From JACDAN01 sp035697545 (GTDB lineage: Bacteria > Actinomycetota > Thermoleophilia > Gaiellales > Gaiellaceae), in contig DASSCT010000162.1 of the NCBI GenBank assembly GCA_035697545.1, positions 1 to 8,360 on the forward strand: DNA of 8,360 nt. Reading direction: 5' to 3'. The position numbers and the translations under genes were made by a program. Positions 1 to 6,511 of the stretch are shown in pieces. Positions within the stretch are counted from its first letter, which is position 1. Each line of letters starts with the position of its first letter. Below the pieces are notes generated by a model. That model was not told where the DNA came from, made no database searches, and saw only the letters and a list, made by a program, of their open reading frames with translations.

Positions 1-308
1 GGCGTACAGAACCCGCACTGCACCGCGCCGGTCTCGGCGAAGGCCTCCTGGACGGGGTGCAGCTCTGCATCCTCGCCGACGCCCTCGACCGTGACGACCT
101 CGTGTCCGTCGGCCTGCGCCGCCAGGACGAGGCAGGCGCAGACAAGGCTGCCGTCGAGTAGCACGGAACACGAGCCGCACTCGCCCTGCTCGCAGGCATT
201 CTTCGAGCCAGGCAGGCCGAGGCGCTCCCGGAGGGCGTAGAGCAGGCTCTCGCCCGGCCAGATCTCCGTCTCCTGCGCCTCGCCGTTGACCGTCAAAGCG
301 ATCTTCAC
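1..308 (-). CDS. Molybdenum hydroxylase [2Fe-2S] subunit, probably xanthine dehydrogenase small subunit (3' partial)
   Basis: This is the iron-sulfur subunit of a three-subunit molybdenum hydroxylase. It carries electrons from the molybdenum site to FAD. About 102 codons are present and the frame runs off the left edge. The plant-type ferredoxin cluster is complete, with Cys39, Cys44, Cys47 and Cys59 in C-x4-C-x2-C-x11-C spacing. The second domain begins with Cys98-Gly-Phe-Cys101, the first half of the second cluster motif. I chose the GTG at 308 because it makes a 4-base GTGA overlap with the stop of the FAD gene; a GTG three codons earlier (317) is possible. The family assignment is secure. 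The substrate (hypoxanthine/xanthine rather than CO, nicotinate or another) is inferred from the neighbouring purine genes. The molybdopterin-binding large subunit is not in the window and may lie to the left. Confidence 0.93.
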   Translation of the reverse strand, partial: MKIALTVNGEAQETEIWPGESLLYALRERLGLPGSKNACEQGECGSCSVLLDGSLVCACLVLAAQADGHEVVTVEGVGEDAELHPVQEAFAETGAVQCGFCT

Positions 309-1096
309 GCGAGACACCTGTCGAGCGCGCGCTTCGTCAAGACCCGGAGCGCGTGCCGGCGGTAGGCAGCCGTGCCGCGGACGTCGTCGATCGGGCTGGC
401 GGCTTCGGCCACCTGCTCGGGGAACGACTCTCGGTCGGCGAGCCCTCCAACGACCAGGCCCGGTACCGGTCCGGCCGATCCGAAGGACGCTCGCAGCTCG
501 CCACGCTCCTGATCCGCCGTAAGAGCCAGCGAGCAGACCGCGATCACCATCGCGTTCCGCGGCCCGACCTTCATGAACGTCTGGCGCGCGCCGCTCGGCC
601 TCAGGCGCACGGCCAGGATCAGCTCGTCGGGCTCCAGCGCGTTCCGCTTCGGGCCGACGAGGAACTCCTGCAGCGGAATCCTGCGCTCGCCGCGCCGGCT
701 CGCCACCTCGACCTCAGCGCCCTCGACGAGTAGTGGCGGCAGCGCATCTCCTGCCGGGGAGGCCGTGCCCAGGTTGCCGCCGATGGTTCCCCGATTGCGG
801 ATCTGCGGCGACCCCACGGTCCGAGACGCCTCGGCCAGCGCCGGCAGCTGATCGCGCAAAGGCGCCTGCATGGCCTCCGCGTAGGTGAGCGCGGCGCCGA
901 GCCGGAGCGTCCCATTGGCCCGCGACCAGCCCTTCAGCTCCGCGACCTCGTTGAGGTTCAGGAGCACCTCAGGGCGGGCCCGATCGAAGTTCAGCTCCAC
1001 CATCACGTCCGTCCCACCCTCGATGGGAACGGCATCCGGGCGCTCGGCCTTCAGGGCGAGCGCCTCGTCGAGCGTGCGGGGAGTCATGACATCCAT
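305..1096 (-). CDS. Molybdenum hydroxylase FAD-binding subunit, probably xanthine dehydrogenase medium subunit
   Basis: This is the FAD-binding subunit of the same enzyme; it takes electrons from the iron-sulfur subunit and passes them to NAD+ or another acceptor. From the ATG at 1096 it has 263 residues, slightly short for the CoxM/XdhB type (about 270-300). Two FAD signatures are visible: IEGGTD near residues 25-30, and a stretch at 93-117 with TVGSPQIRNRGTIGGNL followed by SPAGD. The C-terminal half has the expected KVGPR segment and a CoxM-like tail ending CLA. A TTG at 1126 would add ten residues. I prefer ATG 1096 because the family usually starts just before the DEAL segment; ATG 1087 is also possible. 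The gene overlaps the iron-sulfur gene by 4 bp and diverges from adenine deaminase. The specific substrate is inferred from context. Confidence 0.93.
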   Translation of the reverse strand: MDVMTPRTLDEALALKAERPDAVPIEGGTDVMVELNFDRARPEVLLNLNEVAELKGWSRANGTLRLGAALTYAEAMQAPLRDQLPALAEASRTVGSPQIRNRGTIGGNLGTASPAGDALPPLLVEGAEVEVASRRGERRIPLQEFLVGPKRNALEPDELILAVRLRPSGARQTFMKVGPRNAMVIAVCSLALTADQERGELRASFGSAGPVPGLVVGGLADRESFPEQVAEAASPIDDVRGTAAYRRHALRVLTKRALDRCLA

Positions 1097-1126
1097 TCGG
1101 GCAAGGCTAGTACGTTCTTCCTGCAA
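1086..1126. promoter_or_regulatory. Compact divergent promoter region between FAD subunit and adenine deaminase
   Basis: Only 29 bp separate the two divergent starts (ATG 1096 minus, ATG 1126 plus). On the plus strand, ATGACA at 1086-1091 resembles a -35 box and TACGTT at 1111-1116 fits TAnnnT, with a 19-bp spacer, which is longer than ideal. On the minus strand, TAGCCT at 1109-1104 also fits TAnnnT. Each -10-like box ends 7-9 bases before its ATG, as in leaderless actinobacterial transcripts, and neither gene has a well-placed Shine-Dalgarno sequence. The short matches are what I see; leaderless starts and co-regulation are inference. Confidence 0.35.
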
Positions 1127-2820
1127 TGCCCGACCTCTCGCGCCGCCTCGCCGTTGCCCGCGGCGACGAGCCTGCCGACCTCGTCATCCGCGGCGGCCGG
1201 GTCTTCTCGGCCTTCACGCGCGAGTGGCTCGAGGGCGATCTCGCGATCGCGGACGGCGCCGTCGCCGGCCTGGGCGAGTACGAAGGCAGAGAGACGCTCG
1301 ACGCGTCAGGCCGCTACGTCGTCCCTGGCTTCGTCGATGCCCACATGCACCTCGAGTCTTCGAAGCTCCTCGTGGACGAGTTTGCCCGCCTCGTCCTGCC
1401 GCTGGGAACCACGGCTGTGGTCGCCGACCCGCACGAGATCGCCAACGTCCTTGGAACCGACGGCGTCCATTGGCTCGCCGACCTCTGCGCCGGCCTGCCG
1501 CTGGACGTGTTCTTCATGGCGTCCTCGTCCGTGCCGGCCTCGACGTTCGAGTCGCCGCGCCGGCCGCTTGGCCCGGGCGATCTCGAGGGGCTGCTTCGAC
1601 GTAGGCGCGTACTCGGCCTTGCCGAGATGATGAACTTCCCGGGCGTCGTTGCGGGCAGCCAGAGCGAGCTCGAGAAGCTGTCCTTGCCCGGCGCGACCCA
1701 TGTTGACGGGCACGCGCCGATGCTCCTGGGCAAGGGCTTAAACGCCTACGCAGCCGCGGGAATCCGCTCCGACCACGAGATGAGCACGATCGAGGAGGGC
1801 CGGGAGCGGCTCCGGGCTGGCATGTGGGTGCTGATCCGCGAGGCCTCAGGCGCACGCAACCTCCACGCGCTCCTCCCACTCGTCAAGGAGTTCGGCCCGC
1901 ACCGCCTCGCCTTCTGTACGGACGATCGCGAGCCCGAGCACATTGCAAAGGAGGGCCACGTCAACTCGATGGTTCGTGAGGCGGTCGCGGCCGGGGTTGC
2001 TCCCGAGGACGCGCTCGTGATGGCCTCGCTCAACCCGGCCACCTGGCATGGCCTGCGTGACCTCGGCGCGCTCGCGCCGGGCTACCAGGCCGACGTTCTC
2101 ATCCTCCCGGAGCTCGAGACGTTCGTCCCCGACGTGGTGCTGAAGGCCGGTCGGGAAGTCGGGGAGATCACGAAGCCCGAGGTGCCGGAGTGGGTCAAGC
2201 ACACCGTCCGTGTCCGTCCGCTTTCGACCAACGACTTCGCGATCCCGTGGACCGGCGATGCCCGCGCCCGCGTGATCGGGATCATCCCGGACCAGATCGT
2301 CACCGAGTCGTTGGTCGACGAGCCTCTGGTCGAGAACGGCAAAGCGCTTGCGGATCCCTCCCGCGACCTGCTGAAGATCGCCGTCGTCGAGCGGCACCTC
2401 GGAACCGGCCGGGTGGGGCTCGGGTTCGTCCGCGGCTTCGGACTCCGGAGCGGCGCACTGGCCTCGACCGTCGCCCACGACGCGCACAACGTCGTCGTCG
2501 TCGGCGTCAAGGACGACGACATGCTGCGGGCCGTTCGCCGGCTGACGGAGACCGGCGGCGGAGTGGTGGTGATCGACCGCGGGATCGTTCGGGCCGAGCT
2601 GAAGCTCCCGGTTGCGGGGCTGCTCTCCGATGCCGGTCTCGAGGAGGTGATTGCCGACAGCCGCGCGTGTGTCGAAGCCGCGCATGCCCTCGGCTGCGTG
2701 CTCGCCTCGCCCTTCCAGTCCATGGCCTTCTTGGCCCTGTCGGTGATCCCGAGTCTGAAGATCACCGACCGGGGCCTCGTCGACGTCGATCGCTTCGAGC
2801 TGGTCCCGCTGGAGGCATGA
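1126..2820 (+). CDS. ade: Adenine deaminase
   Basis: This enzyme hydrolyses adenine to hypoxanthine and ammonia in the cytoplasm and belongs to the Ade (COG1001) branch of the amidohydrolase superfamily. Its 564 residues are close to the usual 570-600. Metal-binding and family motifs occur in order: VDAHMHLESS with His73 and His75, DPHEIANVLG with Asp101, His103 and Glu104, DGHAP with His196, SDHE at 216-218, and CTDDREP with Asp266 and Asp267. The NPAT segment and the adenine-deaminase C-terminal domain follow, including VAHDAHN and the near-terminal LKITDRGLVDVD. The start is the ATG next to the divergent gap, and the first residues read straight into the domain. It is the first gene of the plus-strand operon and shares ATGA with the next gene. 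Hypoxanthine would pass to the divergently encoded hydroxylase. Confidence 0.95.
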   Translation: MPDLSRRLAVARGDEPADLVIRGGRVFSAFTREWLEGDLAIADGAVAGLGEYEGRETLDASGRYVVPGFVDAHMHLESSKLLVDEFARLVLPLGTTAVVADPHEIANVLGTDGVHWLADLCAGLPLDVFFMASSSVPASTFESPRRPLGPGDLEGLLRRRRVLGLAEMMNFPGVVAGSQSELEKLSLPGATHVDGHAPMLLGKGLNAYAAAGIRSDHEMSTIEEGRERLRAGMWVLIREASGARNLHALLPLVKEFGPHRLAFCTDDREPEHIAKEGHVNSMVREAVAAGVAPEDALVMASLNPATWHGLRDLGALAPGYQADVLILPELETFVPDVVLKAGREVGEITKPEVPEWVKHTVRVRPLSTNDFAIPWTGDARARVIGIIPDQIVTESLVDEPLVENGKALADPSRDLLKIAVVERHLGTGRVGLGFVRGFGLRSGALASTVAHDAHNVVVVGVKDDDMLRAVRRLTETGGGVVVIDRGIVRAELKLPVAGLLSDAGLEEVIADSRACVEAAHALGCVLASPFQSMAFLALSVIPSLKITDRGLVDVDRFELVPLEA

Positions 2821-4127
2821 CGACCGTTCTCCACAACGCCTACGTCGTGACGATGGACGACGACGGCCAGGAGCACGAGAACGGCTGGTTGCTCGTCGAC
2901 GATGCGGTGATCAGTGACGTCGGAGCCGGCGCCGCGCCGGAGGCGGACGGGCGTATCGACCTCGGCGGGGCCCTCGTCACGCCGGGACTCGTCAACACCC
3001 ACCACCACCTCTACCAGACGCTCACGCGGGCTCACGCCCAGCAGGCGGACCTCTTCACCTGGCTGAAAACGCTCTATCCGATCTGGGCGCGGCTCGACGG
3101 CGAGTCCGAGTACGCAGCAGCCCGAACCGGGATTGCCGAGCTGGCCCTCTCCGGCTGCACGACGGTGTTCGACCACCATTACGTCTTCCCGCGCGGACAG
3201 CCGGACGTGATCGACGCCCTGCTGCAGGCCGCGGCCGATCTCGGCGTCCGCCTCGTCGTCGGCCGCGGCTCCATGGACCTCGGCGAGTCGCAGGGCGGCC
3301 TCCCGCCCGACTCGCTGGTCGAGGATCGCGAGACGATCCTCGGGGAGACCGAACAGCTTGCGGCCCGCGGCATCGAGGTCGCCGTCTCGCCGTGCTCGCC
3401 CTTCTCCGTTACGAAGGAGCTGATGCGGGAGTCCGCCGAGCTCGCCCGGCGGCACGGCCTGACGCTGCACACGCACCTAGCGGAGACGGTCGAGGAGGAG
3501 GAGTACTGCCGCGAGCTCTACGGCCGCACGCCGGTCGAGTACCTGGACGACCTCGGCTGGCTTGCCGAGGACGTCTGGTGCGCCCACTGCGTACACCTGT
3601 CCGAGCCAGAGGTGCAGCGATTCGCCGACACGGGCACGGGGGTCGCGCACTGTCCGACGTCGAACCTTCGGCTGGGAGCCGGCGTGGCGCCGGTCAACGA
3701 AATGCTGGAGCGGGACGTTCGGGTCGGGCTCGGCGTCGACGGCTCCGCGTCGAACGAGCGGAGCGACCTCTTCCTCGAGGTGAAGCAGGCGCTGCTCGTC
3801 GCCCGTGGGCGCCGCGGGCCAGAGGCGCTGACAGCGAGGGACGCCCTGAGGCTGGCCACTCGAGGCGGCGCCTCGGTCCTGCGCAGAGACGACATCGGCT
3901 CGCTCCAGCCGGGGAAGCGCGCCGACATCGCGGTCTGGTCGCTGAATGGCCTCGAGCTGGCCGGCGCCGCAGACCCCGTCGCCGGCCTTGTGTTCTCGGC
4001 GCCTCACCGGGTCGACCGGCTCTTCGTCGGCGGCCAGGAAATCGTGCGCAACGGACAGCTCATGCGGGCCGACGAGAGCGAGATCGCCCGACAACATCGG
4101 GCGCAGGCGCGAAGATTCGCGCCGTGA
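2817..4127 (+). CDS. 8-oxoguanine deaminase / guanine deaminase family amidohydrolase
   Basis: This 436-residue amidohydrolase resembles the family of Pseudomonas aeruginosa Pa0142 (8-oxoguanine deaminase) and, more distantly, AtzB and guanine deaminases. It has the expected order of NTHHHLYQTL (His62, His64), DHHYVFPRGQ (119-128), RGSMDLGES, PCSPFSV, HTHLAET (His218, His220, Glu223), AHCVHL (His257) and GVDGSASNE (Asp308), followed by the TRGGA...GSLQPGKRADIAV end domain. Together these supply a mononuclear metal site (His62, His64, His220, Asp308). On 8-oxoguanine it would release urate and ammonia; on guanine, xanthine. The close motif match and the urate genes downstream favour 8-oxoguanine, but the sequence cannot settle it. 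The start is the ATG overlapping the ade stop (ATGA). GGAGG lies only one base upstream, so translation is probably coupled to ade. Confidence 0.88.
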   Translation: MTTVLHNAYVVTMDDDGQEHENGWLLVDDAVISDVGAGAAPEADGRIDLGGALVTPGLVNTHHHLYQTLTRAHAQQADLFTWLKTLYPIWARLDGESEYAAARTGIAELALSGCTTVFDHHYVFPRGQPDVIDALLQAAADLGVRLVVGRGSMDLGESQGGLPPDSLVEDRETILGETEQLAARGIEVAVSPCSPFSVTKELMRESAELARRHGLTLHTHLAETVEEEEYCRELYGRTPVEYLDDLGWLAEDVWCAHCVHLSEPEVQRFADTGTGVAHCPTSNLRLGAGVAPVNEMLERDVRVGLGVDGSASNERSDLFLEVKQALLVARGRRGPEALTARDALRLATRGGASVLRRDDIGSLQPGKRADIAVWSLNGLELAGAADPVAGLVFSAPHRVDRLFVGGQEIVRNGQLMRADESEIARQHRAQARRFAP

Positions 4128-4417
4128 CCGTCTCGCTCTCCACGCACGTGCTCGACACAGGGCGCGGCGAACCGGCGTCCGGCGTCCGCGTCGAGCTCTT
4201 CCGCGGCGAGGACGTCGTCGGCTCCGGCGAGACCAACGACGACGGCCGGATCCCCGAGCTGGCGACGGAGCTCGAGCCCGGGGACTACCGGCTCGTCTTC
4301 CACCCGCCCTCGCCGTTCTTCCGCCGTGTCGAGCTCGACGTCGCGCTCGACGACGGCCACTACCACGTGCCGCTCCTCGTCTCTCCCTACGGATGCGCGA
4401 GCTACCGCGGCAGCTGA
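4124..4417 (+). CDS. uraH: 5-hydroxyisourate hydrolase (transthyretin-like)
   Basis: This enzyme opens 5-hydroxyisourate, the unstable PuuD product, to OHCU (2-oxo-4-hydroxy-4-carboxy-5-ureidoimidazoline). The 97-residue protein is a complete, slightly compact transthyretin-related protein (usual length about 105-120). The N-terminal LSTHVLD carries His8, NDDGR at 38-42 supplies the active-site Arg, HYHVPLL carries His79 and His81, and the protein ends in the hallmark YRGS tetrapeptide. The usual SPYGYSTYRGS ending reads SPYGCASYRGS here, so a Cys replaces a commonly seen Tyr. There is no signal peptide, so it should be cytoplasmic. The GTG start makes a 4-base GTGA overlap with the previous stop, and its last 25 bases also encode the start of the next gene. 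It probably forms a tetramer like its relatives. Confidence 0.95.
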   Translation: MTVSLSTHVLDTGRGEPASGVRVELFRGEDVVGSGETNDDGRIPELATELEPGDYRLVFHPPSPFFRRVELDVALDDGHYHVPLLVSPYGCASYRGS

Positions 4418-4821
4418 GCCGGGAAGAGCTCGAGGAGCTCTTCAGCGGGCCGAGCACGCTCGTCTCGCTGCTCGCGGAGACGGAGGATCCGCTGGGCCGC
4501 GCCGAGGAGATTGCGAACGGCCTGCCCGACGAAGACAAGGTCGAGGCGTTGGCCACCCATCCGCGGATCGGCGAGCCCTCGCCCGAGCAGCACGGCGACG
4601 ACCCCACCGTGCTGACCGAGCTGGCGTATCTGAACCAGGTCTACGAGGAGAAGTTCGGCTTCCGCTTCGTCGTCTTCGTCGCGGGCCGGCCACATCGCGA
4701 CATCCTCCCCGTCCTCCGCGAGCGGCTGGCGAAGACGCGGGAGGAAGAGCTGGAGACAGGCATCACCGGGCTGGTCGCGATCGCGCAGGACCGCTGGCAG
4801 GACCAGTGGCGGCATCGCTGA
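4393..4821 (+). CDS. uraD: OHCU decarboxylase
   Basis: This enzyme decarboxylates OHCU stereospecifically to S-allantoin, the last step of the urate-to-allantoin segment. The 142-residue helical protein has the family's HPRIGE block with catalytic His56, then Glu76 and Asn81 in the ELAYLNQVYEEKFGFRF region (76-92), and the FVVFVAGR strand. The N-terminal part is shorter than in many proteobacterial homologues (about 165 residues). The ATG at 4393 lies inside the hydroxyisourate hydrolase gene, giving a 25-bp overlap. A CTG at 4414 would reduce this to a 4-base CTGA overlap but is an uncommon start. No good Shine-Dalgarno sequence precedes either, so coupling to the upstream gene is likely. 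Adjacency of this pair, with PuuD next, strongly supports the assignment. Confidence 0.94.
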   Translation: MRELPRQLSREELEELFSGPSTLVSLLAETEDPLGRAEEIANGLPDEDKVEALATHPRIGEPSPEQHGDDPTVLTELAYLNQVYEEKFGFRFVVFVAGRPHRDILPVLRERLAKTREEELETGITGLVAIAQDRWQDQWRHR

Positions 4822-5990
4822 TCGATTCCTACTGGGACGACTGGCTCGAGCTCGGCTTTCGCTGGCTCCACGTCGTCGCAGGGATCGTCTGGATCGGGAC
4901 GTCGTTCTACTTCGTCGCGCTCGACAACCACCTGGGCCGGCCGCGCGTGGCGGAGGCGGATGTCGCCGGCGAGTCCTGGGAGATCCACGGCGGCGGCTTC
5001 TACCGGATCTCCAAATACCGGGTCGCCCCGGACGAGCTGCCGGAGCCGTTGCACTGGTTCAAGTGGGAGGCCTATACGACGTGGCTCTCGGGCTTCGGCC
5101 TGCTCGTCGTGCTCTACTACGCGAACGCAGATACGTATCTGATCGACAAGTCCGTCGCCGACATCCCAGTGGCGGCGGCGATCGCGATCAGCCTCATCGG
5201 GCTGGCCGCGGCCTGGGTGATCTACGACGTCGCCTGCATGGTCTTCAAGAGCGATGTGGTCGTCGGGCTGCTGTTACTCGCGATGGTGATGGCGTCGGCA
5301 TACGGCGCGGGCCAGGTGTTCTCGGGGCGCGCGGCCTACATCCAGGTCGGCGCGATGCTCGGGACGATCATGGCCGCCAACGTCCTCTTCAACATCATCC
5401 CGGCGCACTGGGAGCTCGTCCGGGCGAAGGAGGCGGGGCGCGAGCCGGATCCGGCACCCGGGCTCGAGGCCAAGCGCCGCTCGGTGCACAACAACTACCT
5501 GACTCTGCCGGTCGTCTTCACGATGATCTCGAACCACTTCCCGTTCACCTACGAGGACGCCCACGCCTGGCTCGTGCTCGTGGCGCTCGTGCTGATCGGG
5601 GCCTGGATTCGGCACTTCTTCAATCTGCGCCACGCGGGGCGGACGGCCTGGTGGATCCCAGCGACCGCCGGGGCGGCGGCGCTTGCGCTGGCCGTGGCCA
5701 TGCGGCCGGACGAGGGCGGCGGCGCGCCGAGCCGAACCGTCAGCGACGCGGAGGCGATCGCGATCGTCCAGCAGCGCTGCGTGCCCTGCCACTCCGCCAA
5801 CCCGACGCAACGGGGCTACAACGCGCCGCCGGCCGGGATCACGTTCGACTCGCGTGACCAGATCGTCGAACGCGCCGACGCGATCGAGGAGCAGGCGGTA
5901 CGCACGACGGCGATGCCGCTCGGCAATGCGACGGGCATGACCGACCAGGAACGCGAGACGCTCGGCGCCTGGCTTGCGTCCTTGAAGTAG
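4806..5990 (+). CDS. puuD: Urate hydroxylase PuuD (membrane domain plus cytochrome c)
   Basis: This integral membrane enzyme converts urate to 5-hydroxyisourate. Unlike soluble uricase it is thought to pass electrons to the respiratory chain through its own cytochrome c and not to make hydrogen peroxide. The 394-residue protein matches the family. About eight hydrophobic helices are visible near residues 16-39, 90-108, 122-146, 151-170, 178-201, 231-250, 255-273 and 281-300, interrupted by conserved-looking polar segments such as GGGFYRISKYR and HNNYLTLPVVF. The C-terminal domain (about 312-394) has the haem motif Cys325-Val-Pro-Cys328-His329 and a likely axial Met370 in AMPLGN. The haem domain should face outside the membrane. 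I chose the GTG at 4806 as the only good start before the first helix; AGGA lies three bases upstream and the gene overlaps uraD by 16 bp. It stands in place of a soluble uricase. Confidence 0.94.
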   Translation: MAASLIDSYWDDWLELGFRWLHVVAGIVWIGTSFYFVALDNHLGRPRVAEADVAGESWEIHGGGFYRISKYRVAPDELPEPLHWFKWEAYTTWLSGFGLLVVLYYANADTYLIDKSVADIPVAAAIAISLIGLAAAWVIYDVACMVFKSDVVVGLLLLAMVMASAYGAGQVFSGRAAYIQVGAMLGTIMAANVLFNIIPAHWELVRAKEAGREPDPAPGLEAKRRSVHNNYLTLPVVFTMISNHFPFTYEDAHAWLVLVALVLIGAWIRHFFNLRHAGRTAWWIPATAGAAALALAVAMRPDEGGGAPSRTVSDAEAIAIVQQRCVPCHSANPTQRGYNAPPAGITFDSRDQIVERADAIEEQAVRTTAMPLGNATGMTDQERETLGAWLASLK

Positions 5991-5999
5991 GTTCCGGCC

Positions 6000-6407
6000 G
6001 TGCTCGAGATCGATGCCGGTCCGTTCCTCTATGTCGCCCGCTTCGAGGAGGAGCTCGCGCCGAAGACGGTGGAGGCGTTCCGCGCCATCCTTCCCTTGGA
6101 GGACCGAATCATCCACTGTCGCTGGAGCGGCGAGTCGAACTGGATCCCCTGGGGCGACCGCGACCTCGGAATCGGGCCGGAGAACGCGACGAGCTACCCG
6201 CATCCTGGCGAGCTCGCGCTCTATCCGGGAGGCCAGAGCGAGACCGAGCTCCTCTTCCCGTACGGCTATTGCAATTTCGCAAGCAAGGCGGGACAGCTGT
6301 GGGCGAACCACTTCGCCACCCTCGTGGAGGGCCAGGAGAACCTGCGCGAGCTCGGCCGCCTGACGCTCTGGGAGGGCGCCCAGCCGATCTCGTTTCGCGA
6401 GCGCTGA
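6000..6407 (+). CDS. DUF3830 family cyclophilin-like protein
   Basis: This 135-residue protein matches the uncharacterised DUF3830 family, which is predicted to have a cyclophilin-like beta-barrel fold. Visible features are APKTVEAF near residues 18-25, HCRWSGESNW in the first third, ENATSYPHPGELALYPGG in the middle, and a conserved block with FASKAGQLWANHFATL in the last third. There is no signal peptide or membrane helix. The GTG start lies 9 bp after the puuD stop, so it is very probably the last gene of the purine operon; no strong ribosome site is seen. The biochemical role is not known to me. Cyclophilin-like folds in other families bind small molecules or catalyse isomerisation, so binding or processing a purine intermediate is a guess based on position only. 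Confidence 0.82.
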   Translation: MLEIDAGPFLYVARFEEELAPKTVEAFRAILPLEDRIIHCRWSGESNWIPWGDRDLGIGPENATSYPHPGELALYPGGQSETELLFPYGYCNFASKAGQLWANHFATLVEGQENLRELGRLTLWEGAQPISFRER

Positions 6408-6411
6408 ACCG

Positions 6412-6432
6412 CTAGTTACAAGTTGTAACTTG
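6412..6432. repeat. Palindrome-bearing direct repeat, copy 1
   Basis: This 21-bp unit contains a perfect 17-bp palindrome at 6414-6430, AGTTACAAGTTGTAACT, with 8-bp arms around a central G. It matches copy 2 at 18 of 21 positions. It lies 4 bp after the DUF3830 stop and is strikingly AT-rich for this DNA. Its symmetry and size are those of a dimeric repressor operator (TetR, GntR or MarR type), but its position between two convergent 3' ends is unusual for one. The repeat is directly visible; protein binding is inference. Confidence 0.75.
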
Positions 6433-6462
6433 CGCCGCCCGCTTGGGGCCGAGCGACGGCGC
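6432..6462. terminator. Possible bidirectional hairpin in convergent gap
   Basis: An outer 6-bp stem (GCGCCG at 6432-6437 with CGGCGC at 6457-6462) encloses an inner 5-bp stem (GCTTG/CGAGC with one T-G pair, 6441-6454) around a four-base loop. It sits between two converging genes, where a shared terminator would be useful. No U-tract follows on either strand and the two stems are separated by bulges, so this is a weak call. The rest of the 97-bp gap holds the two palindromes and no gene. Confidence 0.3.
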
Positions 6463-6490
6463 TTCGGAGCGTTTCCGGTCGCCCCAGATC

Positions 6491-6511
6491 CTTGTAACAA
6501 GTTGTTACTTG
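6491..6511. repeat. Palindrome-bearing direct repeat, copy 2
   Basis: This is the second 21-bp copy, 79 bp downstream of copy 1 centre to centre. It contains a perfect 15-bp palindrome, GTAACAAGTTGTTAC, at 6494-6508. The amidohydrolase stop codon (6505-6507, minus strand) lies inside it. Two of the three differences from copy 1 fall at the mirror positions -5 and +5 and swap T/A for A/T, which preserves the dyad. Confidence 0.75.

Noticed and set aside
1738..1740. TTA leucine codon in ade (and another in puuD near 5274) as a bldA-type regulatory signal
   Set aside because: TTA control is known from Streptomyces. Nothing here indicates that lineage, and two isolated codons are not evidence of regulation.
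2190..2816. In-frame upstream extension of the 8-oxoguanine deaminase
   Set aside because: The extension is an Arg-rich out-of-frame reading of ade. The ATG at 2817 gives the expected family N-terminus and a standard ATGA overlap.
2082..3476. Long minus-strand open frame (464 codons) opposite ade and the second deaminase
   Set aside because: It spans two genes with strong motifs on the other strand, its predicted peptide is Arg/Ser-rich low-complexity sequence with no recognisable domain, and such antisense frames are common in GC-rich DNA.
3477..4607. Minus-strand open frame of 376 codons opposite the deaminase, uraH and uraD genes
   Set aside because: It covers three confidently assigned plus-strand genes and encodes Arg-rich sequence without a family signature.
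4326..4805. In-frame upstream extension of PuuD into uraD
   Set aside because: The added residues are an Arg/Ala-rich shadow of the decarboxylase gene. PuuD proteins begin just before the first helix, as from GTG 4806.
6412..6511. The palindrome pair as a CRISPR array or insertion sequence ends
   Set aside because: There are only two copies, the enclosed segment is 58 bp with no gene, and the units are palindromes in direct orientation, unlike transposon terminal repeats or a CRISPR array.
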